Program-made: the position numbers and the translations under genes
DNA from: an uncultured Bacilli bacterium
GTDB lineage: Bacteria; Bacillota_I; Bacilli_A; RF39; UBA660
Reading direction: 5' to 3'
Assembly (NCBI GenBank): GCA_934119965.1
Contig: CAKOTA010000001.1
Coordinates: forward strand, 62,001 to 126,000
DNA: 64,000 nt
Shown: one piece after another, positions 1-9,052 of the stretch
Position numbering within the stretch: position 1 is the stretch's first letter
How the letters are laid out: each line of letters starts with the position of its first letter
Notes under the pieces: generated by a model
Told to the model about the DNA's origin: nothing
What the model saw: the letters and a program-made list of their open reading frames with translations, nothing else
Database searches by the model: none

Positions 1-1
1 T

Positions 2-295
2 TCATTAGATGAATTACCACAATTAATAAACATATTAAAAGGGGATATGTCATTAATAGGACCAAGACCAATAGTCCAAAAAGAACTAGAAAAATATGGA
101 ATGTTAAAAGATAGATTTTTATCTGTTACCCCTGGTTTAACTGGTTACTGGGCATGCAATGGTAGAAGCTGTACTACATATGATGATAGGGTAAAATTAG
201 AATTATATTATATATATAATTGTTGCCTGAAATTAGATATTAAAATTTTCTTTTCAACCATAAAATCGGTAATAAAAAGAAGTGGCGCAATATAA
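2..295 (+). CDS. Bacterial sugar transferase (undecaprenyl-phosphate glycosyl-1-phosphate transferase), C-terminal part
   Basis: The reading frame is open from the window edge, so only the last 97 residues are seen. They contain the family-typical SLDELPQL...GDMSLIGPRP stretch followed by PGLTGYW and GRS, as in priming transferases that load the first sugar-1-phosphate onto undecaprenyl phosphate at the inner membrane face. The end of the protein (LDIKIFF..IKSVIKRSGAI) also fits the family. A hairpin terminator follows, but the glycosyltransferase and flippase genes downstream make it the initiating enzyme of the same polysaccharide locus. Two Cys residues in the usual W-x-GRS region (WACNGRSC) are unusual. 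The 5' part and start lie outside the window. Confidence 0.9.
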   Translation, partial: SLDELPQLINILKGDMSLIGPRPIVQKELEKYGMLKDRFLSVTPGLTGYWACNGRSCTTYDDRVKLELYYIYNCCLKLDIKIFFSTIKSVIKRSGAI

Positions 296-330
296 AAGAA
301 TAAAAGGGTGTTTTATTGATATTATTTTTA

Positions 331-356
331 AACTACACTCTAAGTGTAGTTTTTTC
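331..356 (+). terminator. Rho-independent terminator after the priming transferase
   Basis: The stem ACTACACT/AGTGTAGT (332-339 with 343-350) has a 3-nt loop and a T-run at 351-355. It sits only 18 nt before the next start codon, so it may act as a partial attenuator inside the locus. Confidence 0.75.
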
Positions 357-373
357 TTAGAAAGGGTGTTTTT

Positions 374-1231
374 ATGAGTATTGATATTATATGTCCATTA
401 TATAATGCAGAAAAATATATTATTAACTTAAATAGTTCAATTTTAAAACAAAAAGGTGTAGATATAAAAAAAATAAAATACATCCTAACAAGATCTAGTG
501 ATAATACAGAAATCTTGTTAAAAAACAACAATATCAAATATGAATTAATCGAACCAAATGAATTTTCTCATAGTTTAACTAGAGAAAAAGCAGCATTTGA
601 ATCTAAAGCTGATATTATAGTCTTTATTACTCAAGATATAGAAATCAAAGATGATAACTGGCTATTAGAATTAGTTAATCCAATAATTAATAAAAAAGTA
701 GAAGCCACATTTAGTAAACAAGTATCTAAATTCAATAATATAGAAAAATATACAAGAGAAAAAAATTATCCAGATAAATCTTATATAGTAAGTAAAAATG
801 ATATACCTAAACTAGGATTAAGAACATTCTTCTTCTCAGATGCATCAAGCGCTATAAAGAGAGACATATTTGTAAAATTAAATGGTTATGATGGTAAAGA
901 TTTACCAACTAATGAAGATATGTACATTGCATATAAACTTATTATGAATGATTATAAAATCAAATATTGTAGTAAATCAGTTGTTACACATTCACATAAT
1001 TTAACATTTAAACAATTATATCGAAGATACTTTGATACAGGACTTTTTTTCAAATATAATAATTATCTAAATAACTATTCAGTTAATAGTAGTGGTTTTG
1101 CTTTAGCAATCTATACTTTAAAAAGAGCATTACAAGAATTAAATATTAAAGTGCTACTTAGGTATCCTATTGATATGATTATTAGATATAAAGCTATGAA
1201 AGATGGTGAAAAATATGAAAGACATTCATAG
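374..1231 (+). CDS. Family 2 glycosyltransferase, rhamnosyltransferase-like
   Basis: This 285-residue protein has a GT-A fold layout: N-terminal beta strand with CPLYNAEKY (residues 7-15), a donor-binding/DxD-equivalent segment FITQDIEI around residues 84-91, and an acceptor-side SDASSAIKRDIF motif near 155-166 that is typical of rhamnosyltransferase-type GT2 enzymes. No signal peptide or membrane segment is evident, so it should work on the cytoplasmic face on a lipid-linked oligosaccharide. A GGGTG ribosome-binding site precedes ATG 374. The gene follows the priming transferase and overlaps the next glycosyltransferase by 17 nt, implying translational coupling. The sugar specificity cannot be read from the sequence. 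Confidence 0.85.
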   Translation: MSIDIICPLYNAEKYIINLNSSILKQKGVDIKKIKYILTRSSDNTEILLKNNNIKYELIEPNEFSHSLTREKAAFESKADIIVFITQDIEIKDDNWLLELVNPIINKKVEATFSKQVSKFNNIEKYTREKNYPDKSYIVSKNDIPKLGLRTFFFSDASSAIKRDIFVKLNGYDGKDLPTNEDMYIAYKLIMNDYKIKYCSKSVVTHSHNLTFKQLYRRYFDTGLFFKYNNYLNNYSVNSSGFALAIYTLKRALQELNIKVLLRYPIDMIIRYKAMKDGEKYERHS

Positions 1232-2120
1232 TGAGTTAGTTTCAGTAATAATGCCAACATATAACCGAGAAAATACAATAGAAAGGGCTATAAAAAGTAT
1301 TCTAAATCAAACTTATAAAAATTTAGAATTAATTATTGTTGACGACGGCTCAAAAGATAAAACAATACAAAAAATCGAAAAAATAAAAGATGGTAGAATT
1401 AAATTATTAAAATTAGAAAAAAATATGGGTGCTAATTATGCTAGAAATTGTGGGCTTGCTTTAGCAACCGGTGATTATATAACATTTCAAGATAGTGATG
1501 ATGAAGCATATATTACAAAAATAGAAAAACAATTAAATTATTTAAAAGATAATAAAAAAGATATTGTTTTTTGTAACGTAAGAGTTATTTTAAAAAAGGG
1601 GTATTCAAATGAAATAAGAAAATACATAAATCCTTTAGAAGTTAAAAAAAGATTATTATGGGGAAATTTTATTTCATTAGAAGCAATTTTTTGTAAAAGT
1701 GAAATTCTAAATAAGATTAAATTTGATGAGGAATTAACTAGATTTCAAGATTGGGATTTATTAATTAGAATTAGTTATAAATATGAAATATTTCATATGA
1801 ATGAAGAATTAGTGAATATTTACGTTCAAAAAGATAGTATTACCTCAAATCCTAAAAAAGGATATGATTCTTTAATAAAAATATTAGAAAAATATGATAA
1901 TATTTTTAATCGAAAACAAAAAGCTAAAATATATTGCAGAATTGGTATTTTCTCAGCTAGAAATAACCAAAAAGAAGACTTGTATTTTAAAAAAGCTTTA
2001 CAAAATCATTTTAATATTAAATATTTAATATTATATTTGTTGAACAAACTTAATTTAATTGTTTCAATTTGGAATTTAAGAATTAATATAAATAATTTTT
2101 TAAATAGTTTTAAAAAGTAG
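1215..2120 (+). CDS. Family 2 glycosyltransferase
   Basis: A 301-residue GT2 enzyme. It shows VIMPTYNR near the N-terminus, IIVDDGSKD (about 40-48), GANYARNCGL and the metal-binding FQDSDDEAY (about 91-99), all hallmarks of the GT-A nucleotide-sugar-binding half. An acidic RFQDWDLLIR segment lies where the catalytic base region is expected. An ATG at 1203 is possible, but ATG 1215 is preferred because GGTG sits just before it, the spacing used by many genes here. It overlaps the upstream glycosyltransferase. It should add one sugar of the repeat unit; donor and linkage are unknown. Confidence 0.88.
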   Translation: MKDIHSELVSVIMPTYNRENTIERAIKSILNQTYKNLELIIVDDGSKDKTIQKIEKIKDGRIKLLKLEKNMGANYARNCGLALATGDYITFQDSDDEAYITKIEKQLNYLKDNKKDIVFCNVRVILKKGYSNEIRKYINPLEVKKRLLWGNFISLEAIFCKSEILNKIKFDEELTRFQDWDLLIRISYKYEIFHMNEELVNIYVQKDSITSNPKKGYDSLIKILEKYDNIFNRKQKAKIYCRIGIFSARNNQKEDLYFKKALQNHFNIKYLILYLLNKLNLIVSIWNLRININNFLNSFKK

Positions 2121-2130
2121 GTGATGTCAT

Positions 2131-3201
2131 GTGCAAACAATATGTATTATATTAATAATTTTATTTATTTTATCAATGCTATTTAAGCGTTCTAAATTCG
2201 TTTCACTTTTATTATTTATACTTATGTTTTTATTAATGGCATTTAACTATTGGAATGCAGATTATGATATGTATGCAAAATTATTTATTAAATATGGTAG
2301 TATAGACTACTATTATAACACAGAATACCTATTCCAAGCATTTTGCAAATTGATATATAGTTATAAAGAAAATTATCATTTGTTTTTATTTATTTATTCT
2401 GCTATAGCAATTTTTCTAATGTATGTAACAATTAAAAAACAAGCAAAATATCCAGCTTTCGTTACAATGCTATATTTAATATTTAGTTTTTTCTTGGATG
2501 CTGTTCAAATAAGACACTTTATGGCATCTGCAATTATATGCTTTGGATTAAAATATTTATTAAAAAACAATTGTACTAAAAAAGATTATATGAAGTATTT
2601 ATTATTAAATATAATTGCAATTGGATTTCACTATATGGCAGTATTTTATCTTATATTTTTATTAATACCAAAATTATTCAAAAGAAATTTAAAACCATTA
2701 CTTATGAAAATAATATTATTTTCATCTATATTATTTTTGATTATTAATTCTAACATATTTATAAAATTATTATCATTATTTTTACCTGAATCAAAAATAA
2801 ATGCATATTTTATTTCTGGTGATTGGAAAGTAAATAAAATTGTAACTATCATTTTAATTATAGTTCAGCTAATACCATTAATAATATTATGGATTAACAA
2901 AAAAAATAATGATGATAATGATTTGTTAAAAAAAGTTATTATCATGAATATTTTACTTATAATTGTAACACCATTTTATTTTTATACAGTAGAATTTGGA
3001 AGAATTTTCCGTGGAATAATTATTTACGATTATATTGCTTTGTCTAATTCTTTAACAAAAAAATTAACATATAGGAATATTAAGATATATTTTATGTCAT
3101 TTTTATTAGCAAGTATTCTTTTTATAGTTTTAATTATAATTGTTGGTGTGTTTAATAAAACAGTACTTTCAATTTTACAAAACAATTTATTATTTAGGTA
3201 G
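2131..3201 (+). CDS. EpsG-family polysaccharide polymerase-like membrane protein
   Basis: A 356-residue, strongly hydrophobic protein with about ten membrane segments. The N-terminal third carries the EpsG pattern NADYDMYAKLF followed by a charged loop, then QIRHFMASAI and GFHYMAVFYL, the conserved Arg and His regions of the family. EpsG-like proteins are thought to polymerise lipid-linked repeat units (Wzy role). The start is GTG 2131, preceded by AGGTGAT; the overlapping ATG at 2129 is in another frame and closes quickly. It lies between two glycosyltransferases in the same orientation, fitting the Wzy position in a Wzx/Wzy-type locus. Confidence 0.75.
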   Translation: MQTICIILIILFILSMLFKRSKFVSLLLFILMFLLMAFNYWNADYDMYAKLFIKYGSIDYYYNTEYLFQAFCKLIYSYKENYHLFLFIYSAIAIFLMYVTIKKQAKYPAFVTMLYLIFSFFLDAVQIRHFMASAIICFGLKYLLKNNCTKKDYMKYLLLNIIAIGFHYMAVFYLIFLLIPKLFKRNLKPLLMKIILFSSILFLIINSNIFIKLLSLFLPESKINAYFISGDWKVNKIVTIILIIVQLIPLIILWINKKNNDDNDLLKKVIIMNILLIIVTPFYFYTVEFGRIFRGIIIYDYIALSNSLTKKLTYRNIKIYFMSFLLASILFIVLIIIVGVFNKTVLSILQNNLLFR

Positions 3202-3208
3202 GTGAAGT

Positions 3209-4060
3209 ATGAAAAAATATATATTTTTAATATTACATTATTGTTCAATTGATGATACAAAAAATTGTATAGATTCTATAAAGAAAAATTGTTTTAATAA
3301 TGATTATGAAATAGTAATAGTTGATAATGGTTCACCTAATAATACTGGAAATTTATTAAAAAAAGAATTTCTACGAGATAAAAATGTTCATGTTGTTTTA
3401 TTAAAAAATAATCTTGGTTTTGCAAAAGGAAATAATGCAGGATTTAAATATATATGTGATAATTTTAATGCTGATTATATTATTATGATAAACAATGATA
3501 TAGAAATTATCGAGAAAAATTTTTTAGAAAAAATTGATGAAATTTATCAGCAACATTCGTTTTCAGTTTTGGGACCTAAAATTATGCTTCCAAATAATCA
3601 AGTATGCAATTACAATAAAAAATTAAAAAATTATTGGAGTCAATTTTTTATAATAATTTATATTTTCTTTAGATTAATTATGAATTATTTATATTTAACC
3701 CCATTAATAGAATATAAAAGAAAAAAACATAAAAAAACAAATGAAATAGATAAAGTAAAAGATAAAGTAAAAGAAAATGTAATTTTACATGGTTCTTGTT
3801 TGATATTTTCTAAAGATTATATTTCTAAATTCAATGGGATTGATGATAGAACATTTTTGTATTGTGAAGAAGAATTATTATATATAAGACTTTTAAAAAA
3901 TAAAATGAATTCAATTTATAATCCTAATATTAAAGTTTTGCATAATGAGGATGGATCAACAAATTATATTTTAAAAAATAAAAGAAAGAAAAATATTTTT
4001 GTAGATAAAAATCTTCTTAGATCAAATATCATATTATTAAAAGAAATCAAAAAAATGTAG
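3209..4060 (+). CDS. Family 2 glycosyltransferase, WbbL-like
   Basis: A 283-residue GT2 protein. It shows IVIVDNGSPNN (36-45), the NNLGFAKGNNAG signature (67-78) and the metal-binding INNDIEI (94-100). Further on come ILHGSCLIFSKDYI and GIDDRTFLYCEEEL, the acceptor/catalytic region of WbbL-type rhamnosyltransferases. A hydrophobic stretch around residues 145-165 could be a membrane-associated loop. ATG 3209 follows AGGTGAAG. It lies 7 nt after the polymerase gene and 8 nt before the flippase gene. Sugar specificity is not determinable. Confidence 0.87.
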   Translation: MKKYIFLILHYCSIDDTKNCIDSIKKNCFNNDYEIVIVDNGSPNNTGNLLKKEFLRDKNVHVVLLKNNLGFAKGNNAGFKYICDNFNADYIIMINNDIEIIEKNFLEKIDEIYQQHSFSVLGPKIMLPNNQVCNYNKKLKNYWSQFFIIIYIFFRLIMNYLYLTPLIEYKRKKHKKTNEIDKVKDKVKENVILHGSCLIFSKDYISKFNGIDDRTFLYCEEELLYIRLLKNKMNSIYNPNIKVLHNEDGSTNYILKNKRKKNIFVDKNLLRSNIILLKEIKKM

Positions 4061-4068
4061 GTGATAAA

Positions 4069-5508
4069 ATGAATAAAAAATCGCTTAAAAAAAATTATTT
4101 TTATAATTTATGTTATCAATTATTTGTAATGATTTTACCTTTATTGATTACTCCTTATATTTCTCGTGTTTTAGGCGCTGAAGAGATTGGAATTTATAGT
4201 TATACAACTTCAATAACTGCGTTTTTTATAATGCTTGGTACATTAGGAATAAATATTTATGGTCAAAGAGAGGTAGCATATGTTCAAGATGATGTAGAAA
4301 AAAGAAGTAAAATTTTTTGGGAATTAATAATTCTTCGTACTATAACGATAATTATATCTTCAACTATTTATTACTTTTTATTTGTTGTAAATAATAAATA
4401 TTCATTATTTTATAAAATACTGTTATTTGAAATAATTGCTTACATTTTTGATATTAGTTGGTTTTTTCAAGGAATGGAAGATTTTAAAAAAGTTGCAATT
4501 AGAAATATATTAGTAAAATTTTTATTAATGATTCAGATTTTTATATTTGTTAAAAGTGTAAATGATTTATGGATATATATTTTAATATATACTTTATCAA
4601 TATTTTTTGGTAATTGTACTTTTTGGATAAAAATCAAAAAATATGTTATTTTTCCTGAAAAAATAGACTTGAAAAAACATATTAAACCAATGTTACTATT
4701 ATTTTTACCTCAAGTTGCAGTTCAAATATATACTGTTTTAGATAAAACTATGATAGGAATTATTTTAGGAAATATGAGTAAAGTTGGTTATTATGAACAG
4801 GCACAAAAAATAGTAAAACTTATTTTATCAATTATTACAACTTTTGGAACAGTTATGTTACCAAGAATTTCTTATATTTATGTTAATCAAAATGAAAAAG
4901 AACTAAAAGAAAAAATTAATTTAAGTTTTAATTTTGTTTGGCTTTTAGGCTTTCCAATTGTATTTGGTTTATTATCAATTTCATCAATATTTGTACCTAT
5001 TTTCTTTGGAAAAGGGTATGATGAAGTTTCAATATTAATAAAAGTGTTTACCCCAATTGTTTTGATAATTGGTTGCGCTAACGTAATTGGTATTCAATAC
5101 TTAATTCCAACTAAAAAACAAAATTATTATACTTTTTCTGTAATAATTGGTGCTTTAGTTAATGTAGTATTTAACTTAATTTTAATTCCTAATTTTGAGG
5201 CAATTGGTGCAGCTATTGCTTCTGTATTAGCAGAGTTAACAGGTTTATTAATTCAAATTTATTTTGTTAGAAAAATATTTGATTTCAAGTATATTTTTAA
5301 AAAATCAATTAATTATTTATTATCAGCTTTCATAATGTTTATTATTTGTGTATTTATAAATAATGTGATAAGTAATAATTTGATTTCTTTGATATTACAA
5401 GTAATTATAGGAATTATGTTATATTTTGGTATTTTAATACTAATTAAAGATGATTTAATCTTAAAAATATTAAATAGAGGTGACTTAAATGAAAAAAATA
5501 GAAACTGA
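4069..5508 (+). CDS. Wzx-type polysaccharide flippase (MOP/MVF superfamily)
   Basis: A 479-residue protein with about 12-14 predicted membrane helices. The N-terminus NYFYNLCYQLFVMILPLLITPYIS... matches PST/Wzx exporters, with ISRVLGAEEIG followed by a helix and later LDKTMIGIILG. Members flip undecaprenyl-linked repeat units across the membrane. The AGGTGAT ribosome-binding site precedes ATG 4069. The stop region overlaps the start of the next gene by 20 nt, so the two are likely translationally coupled. Length and position are normal for a Wzx in a Wzy-dependent locus. Confidence 0.88.
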   Translation: MNKKSLKKNYFYNLCYQLFVMILPLLITPYISRVLGAEEIGIYSYTTSITAFFIMLGTLGINIYGQREVAYVQDDVEKRSKIFWELIILRTITIIISSTIYYFLFVVNNKYSLFYKILLFEIIAYIFDISWFFQGMEDFKKVAIRNILVKFLLMIQIFIFVKSVNDLWIYILIYTLSIFFGNCTFWIKIKKYVIFPEKIDLKKHIKPMLLLFLPQVAVQIYTVLDKTMIGIILGNMSKVGYYEQAQKIVKLILSIITTFGTVMLPRISYIYVNQNEKELKEKINLSFNFVWLLGFPIVFGLLSISSIFVPIFFGKGYDEVSILIKVFTPIVLIIGCANVIGIQYLIPTKKQNYYTFSVIIGALVNVVFNLILIPNFEAIGAAIASVLAELTGLLIQIYFVRKIFDFKYIFKKSINYLLSAFIMFIICVFINNVISNNLISLILQVIIGIMLYFGILILIKDDLILKILNRGDLNEKNRN

Positions 5509-6898
5509 CAAAATAGTAGGTATTACTACAGGTATCATATTAATTTTATTAACTATTCTTTTAATATTACAACTTAATAATTTAAATATTTTACCACCAA
5601 AATATCTATCGTTATTTACATTTATATTATTATTATTTAATATACTTTCTATAATTTTTGTATTTATAGATAAAAAAATATTCAAAATTATAGGATATAC
5701 ATTATCAGTTATATTAATAATATTTAATTTAATTTTTTGTTACTATATAAAAACAACTAATAATTTTTTAAATAACACTATAGTTAAAGTAAATGAATAT
5801 ACAAATGAATATGTACTAATAACTTTAAAAGATAGTGAAATTACCGAACTTAAAAACATTAATAAAATTGGTTATTATAGTCAAATACCAAATATAAATG
5901 AGGCTTTAGAAAAATTAAAAGAGTTTTCTAACATTAAATATAATGATTTAAATAAATTAATAGCTGATTTAAATAACAAAAATATAAATGTAATATTATT
6001 AGAAAAAAACTTGTATGAATTTATATTTAACTTAGATAAAAATTTAAATAAAGATGATTATAAAATAATATACGAATTTAGTATTAATATAAAAGAAAAT
6101 GTTTCTATATCAAAATATAATGATAAATTTAATATTTATATTGGAGGACTAGATTTTACAGGAAAAATATATGATTTTAATATGTTAGTTACTATAAATG
6201 AAGAAAAATCTAAAATATTACTAACTAGTATACCAAGAGATTATCATATTGATGTATATGGTAAAAATGGAAAAGACAATATAAATTACCACGGTATGTG
6301 GGGAATAACAACAACAATGAAATCATTAGAACAATTATTTGATACAAAAATAGATTATTACATAAAAATAAACACAACAAGTTTAGTTAAACTAGTTGAT
6401 ATGTTAGGTGGAATAAATTATTGCAGTGATTATGAATTTGTTACAACTCACGCATTAGTATTAAACACTTATAACGATAATGGTAAAAAATTATATGTAA
6501 AAAAAGGATGTAGAAATTATAATGGTATTGAAACTTTAACTATTGCTCGTGAAAGATTAAATATACCTGGTGGTGATATGACAAGACAAGAAAATTGTAG
6601 AAAAATATTAATGAGCATAATGAATAAAATCGTAAGTTTTGATAGTATTACAAAATACAATGAATTATTAGATAATGTAAGTGATTTATATACTACTAAT
6701 ATACCGAAAGAAACAATAACTGAAATAATCAAAAAAACATTAGAAAACAATAATTGGAATATTGAAACTACAGAAGTAACAGGAACTATATCAAAAGGGT
6801 ATGTTCATTTAAGCAACTATATAGACTATATAAATATACCTAATTATGATAGTGTTAATGAAACAAAAAATAAAATAAATGAAAATTTGACAAAATAA
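5489..6898 (+). CDS. LytR-CpsA-Psr (LCP) family cell-wall polymer ligase
   Basis: A 469-residue protein. Three N-terminal membrane helices (about 10-29, 40-60, 66-87) precede an extracellular region of about 120 residues and then the LCP domain from about 214. LCP hallmarks are LLTSIPRDYHID (246-255, with the pyrophosphate-binding Arg250-Asp251), LVDMLGGI, and ETLTIARERLNIPGGDMTRQ. LCP enzymes transfer undecaprenyl-linked polymers onto peptidoglycan. The three-helix plus accessory-domain layout resembles CpsA more than LytR, which has one helix. AGGTGAC precedes ATG 5489. The promoter of the next gene starts inside its last codons. Confidence 0.9.
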   Translation: MKKIETDKIVGITTGIILILLTILLILQLNNLNILPPKYLSLFTFILLLFNILSIIFVFIDKKIFKIIGYTLSVILIIFNLIFCYYIKTTNNFLNNTIVKVNEYTNEYVLITLKDSEITELKNINKIGYYSQIPNINEALEKLKEFSNIKYNDLNKLIADLNNKNINVILLEKNLYEFIFNLDKNLNKDDYKIIYEFSINIKENVSISKYNDKFNIYIGGLDFTGKIYDFNMLVTINEEKSKILLTSIPRDYHIDVYGKNGKDNINYHGMWGITTTMKSLEQLFDTKIDYYIKINTTSLVKLVDMLGGINYCSDYEFVTTHALVLNTYNDNGKKLYVKKGCRNYNGIETLTIARERLNIPGGDMTRQENCRKILMSIMNKIVSFDSITKYNELLDNVSDLYTTNIPKETITEIIKKTLENNNWNIETTEVTGTISKGYVHLSNYIDYINIPNYDSVNETKNKINENLTK

Positions 6899-6914
6899 AA
6901 TATTGCTATATAAT
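6887..6914 (+). promoter_or_regulatory. Consensus sigma-A promoter for the kinase/phosphatase genes
   Basis: TTGACA (6887-6892) and TATAAT (6909-6914) are separated by 16 nt, a full consensus in both boxes. The -35 lies in the last codons of the LCP gene. It should transcribe the three genes from 6941 independently of the polymer-assembly genes. Confidence 0.75.
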
Positions 6915-6940
6915 AAACAACAATTAAAGGGGGAAAATTT

Positions 6941-8344
6941 ATGGAAGAAAAAGAATTTGATTTTTCATATATAATGCAAACAATATGGAAAAGATTTTTA
7001 ATAATACTATTATTTATAATAATAGGCGTTGGTGCTAGTATATTTTATAACTATGGCGCTAAAATTATTTATGAAAGTGAAACAACATTATACGTTCAAC
7101 CAGAAGTAAAATCTTCAGAAGTAGATTATGAAGGAATATTAACAAATCAAAAAATGGTTAAAACATATACAGAAATAATAAAAAGTAGAAAAATAATTAA
7201 CAAAGTAAAAGAAAAATTAGAATTAAATTTAACTTATGAAGAAATATCTGATATGTTAAAAGTAACATCAGTTAATGATACTGAAATAATAACAATAACA
7301 GTTGATAACGAAAGTCCTAAATTAGCAATGGATATAGCTAATGAAGTTGCAAATGTATTTATTGAAGAAATAAAAGAAACAATGGAAATAAATAATATTA
7401 AAGTAATAGATAAGGCAATAGAAGGAACAGAACCAGTATCTCCTAGAGTATTATTTAATTGTATGATTGGTTTTGCAGGTGGACTATTTGTAGGTTTAGC
7501 TATTGCATTCTTAATTGAATCAATGGATAATAAAATTAAAAATCACGAGGATGTTAAAAAATATCTAAAAATTAAAACTTTAGGAGTTGTACCTCATAAT
7601 TCAATTGATTATGAAGTATCAGGTAAAAAGAAAGTATATGTAAATCCAAATGAAGTTAATCTAAAAATAATTAATGATCCAACAAGTGTTGTATCAGAAT
7701 CAATAAGAATGATAAGAACTAATTTAAATTTTTCAGATTTAAAACTAATAAATGTTACATCAACAGTACCAAGTGAAGGTAAATCTGAAGTATTATCTAA
7801 TTTAGCAATTTCATTTGCGATGCTAGATAAAAAAGTATTAGTAGTAGACTGTGATTTAAGAAAACCAAAAGTTCATAGAAATTTTGGATTAACAAGAAAA
7901 AGAGGGGTTTCAGATTTAGTTTTAGCTAAAGGAACACACAAATATACTGAAGCTATTCAAACATATCAAGATAAAGACAAAAAGGTAAGTATTGATATAT
8001 TATCAGCAGGTTCAAAAATATCAAATCCTTCTGAATTAATAAACAACAAAGGATTTGCTGAATTATTAAAAGAATTAAGAGAAAATTATGATTTAGTTTT
8101 AGTAGATTGTCCTCCAATATCTTCATTAACAGATGGTGTATTAGTATCTAAATTATGTGATGGTACAGTTTATGTCATTGAAGCTGAAAGAACAGATCAC
8201 GGAGTTATAGAAAGTTGTATTGAAGAACTTAAAAATAATAATGTATTTGTTTTAGGAGCAGTATTAACAAAAGTAAATATAAAAAGACAAAAGAAACTAT
8301 ATGGATATAAATATGATTATTACTATTCTAATTATAATAAATAA
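6941..8344 (+). CDS. Fused Wzz-type chain-length regulator and bacterial tyrosine kinase (CpsC-CpsD fusion)
   Basis: A 467-residue protein. It has a first membrane helix (about 18-38), an extracellular Wzz domain, a second helix (about 172-192), and a cytoplasmic BY-kinase domain. Visible kinase motifs are a Walker A with core EGKS (279-282), Walker A' VLVVDCDLR (299-307), Walker B LVLVDCPP (385-392) and a C-terminal Tyr cluster (Tyr at 454, 456, 458, 460, 461, 462, 465). In most Bacillota the modulator and kinase are separate proteins, so the single-chain form is notable. A PSEGKSE Walker A replaces the usual PGEGKST. A GGGGG ribosome-binding site precedes ATG 6941, and the stop overlaps the phosphatase start. 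Confidence 0.92.
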   Translation: MEEKEFDFSYIMQTIWKRFLIILLFIIIGVGASIFYNYGAKIIYESETTLYVQPEVKSSEVDYEGILTNQKMVKTYTEIIKSRKIINKVKEKLELNLTYEEISDMLKVTSVNDTEIITITVDNESPKLAMDIANEVANVFIEEIKETMEINNIKVIDKAIEGTEPVSPRVLFNCMIGFAGGLFVGLAIAFLIESMDNKIKNHEDVKKYLKIKTLGVVPHNSIDYEVSGKKKVYVNPNEVNLKIINDPTSVVSESIRMIRTNLNFSDLKLINVTSTVPSEGKSEVLSNLAISFAMLDKKVLVVDCDLRKPKVHRNFGLTRKRGVSDLVLAKGTHKYTEAIQTYQDKDKKVSIDILSAGSKISNPSELINNKGFAELLKELRENYDLVLVDCPPISSLTDGVLVSKLCDGTVYVIEAERTDHGVIESCIEELKNNNVFVLGAVLTKVNIKRQKKLYGYKYDYYYSNYNK

Positions 8345-9051
8345 TGGTAGATATTCATTCACATATAATATTTAATGTTGATGATGGATCTAAATCATTA
8401 GAACAAAGCATTAAAGAATTAAAACAAATTAAAAAGATAGAATTAGAAGAAGTAATATGTACACCACATATGAAAAGTGGTAATATCGATAAAATAATGA
8501 AGATAAAAGAAAATTATTCGCATTTAGTAGAAGAAGCAAATAAATTAGGAATAAAATTATATTTAGGAAATGAAATAATGTATTCTGAAAAAATGCTCAG
8601 ATTATTAAAAAACAATCGTTTATTAACTCTTAATAATTCAAAATATATTTTATTAGAATTTAGAAGAAATGAAAGAATGGATATAAGTAATGTCGTTGCT
8701 ATCTTAGATGAAGTAATAGAAGCAGGATATAAGCCAATATTAGCGCATCCTGAACTTTATATAAATTATCGTAATATTGATGATATAATAAAAATTAAAG
8801 AAACAGGAACATTACTACAAATGGATGCAACAAGCATTGTAAAAGGAAAATCAGATAGAAAAGTTTATAAATTTAGTAAAAAATTATTAAAAGAAAGATT
8901 AATAGATATAGTATCTAGTGATGCCCATTGTACTAAAAAAAGAAATCATCTTTCTTACAAAAAAGCATATAAAAAAGTAGCAAGAAAATATACAAAAAAA
9001 TATGCTGATATATTATTTAAAGAAAATGCTAAAATGATAGTGGGGTGTTAA
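8344..9051 (+). CDS. CpsB/YwqE-type PHP-fold protein-tyrosine phosphatase
   Basis: A 235-residue protein of the metal-dependent PHP family that dephosphorylates the tyrosine tail of the capsule kinase. Metal-ligand motifs are in order: VDIHSHIIF...DDG at the N-terminus, CTPHMK, GNEIMY, ILAHPELY and SSDAHCT. The start codon shares one base with the upstream stop (TAATG), a strong sign of coupled expression with its substrate kinase. The next gene begins 2 nt after the stop. Length matches the family. Confidence 0.93.
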   Translation: MVDIHSHIIFNVDDGSKSLEQSIKELKQIKKIELEEVICTPHMKSGNIDKIMKIKENYSHLVEEANKLGIKLYLGNEIMYSEKMLRLLKNNRLLTLNNSKYILLEFRRNERMDISNVVAILDEVIEAGYKPILAHPELYINYRNIDDIIKIKETGTLLQMDATSIVKGKSDRKVYKFSKKLLKERLIDIVSSDAHCTKKRNHLSYKKAYKKVARKYTKKYADILFKENAKMIVGC

Positions 9052-9052
9052 A

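Noticed and set aside
5489..5508. 20-nt overlap of wzx and LCP genes as a sequencing error
   Set aside because: Both frames end or start normally with a good ribosome-binding site; overlapping genes are common in this locus.
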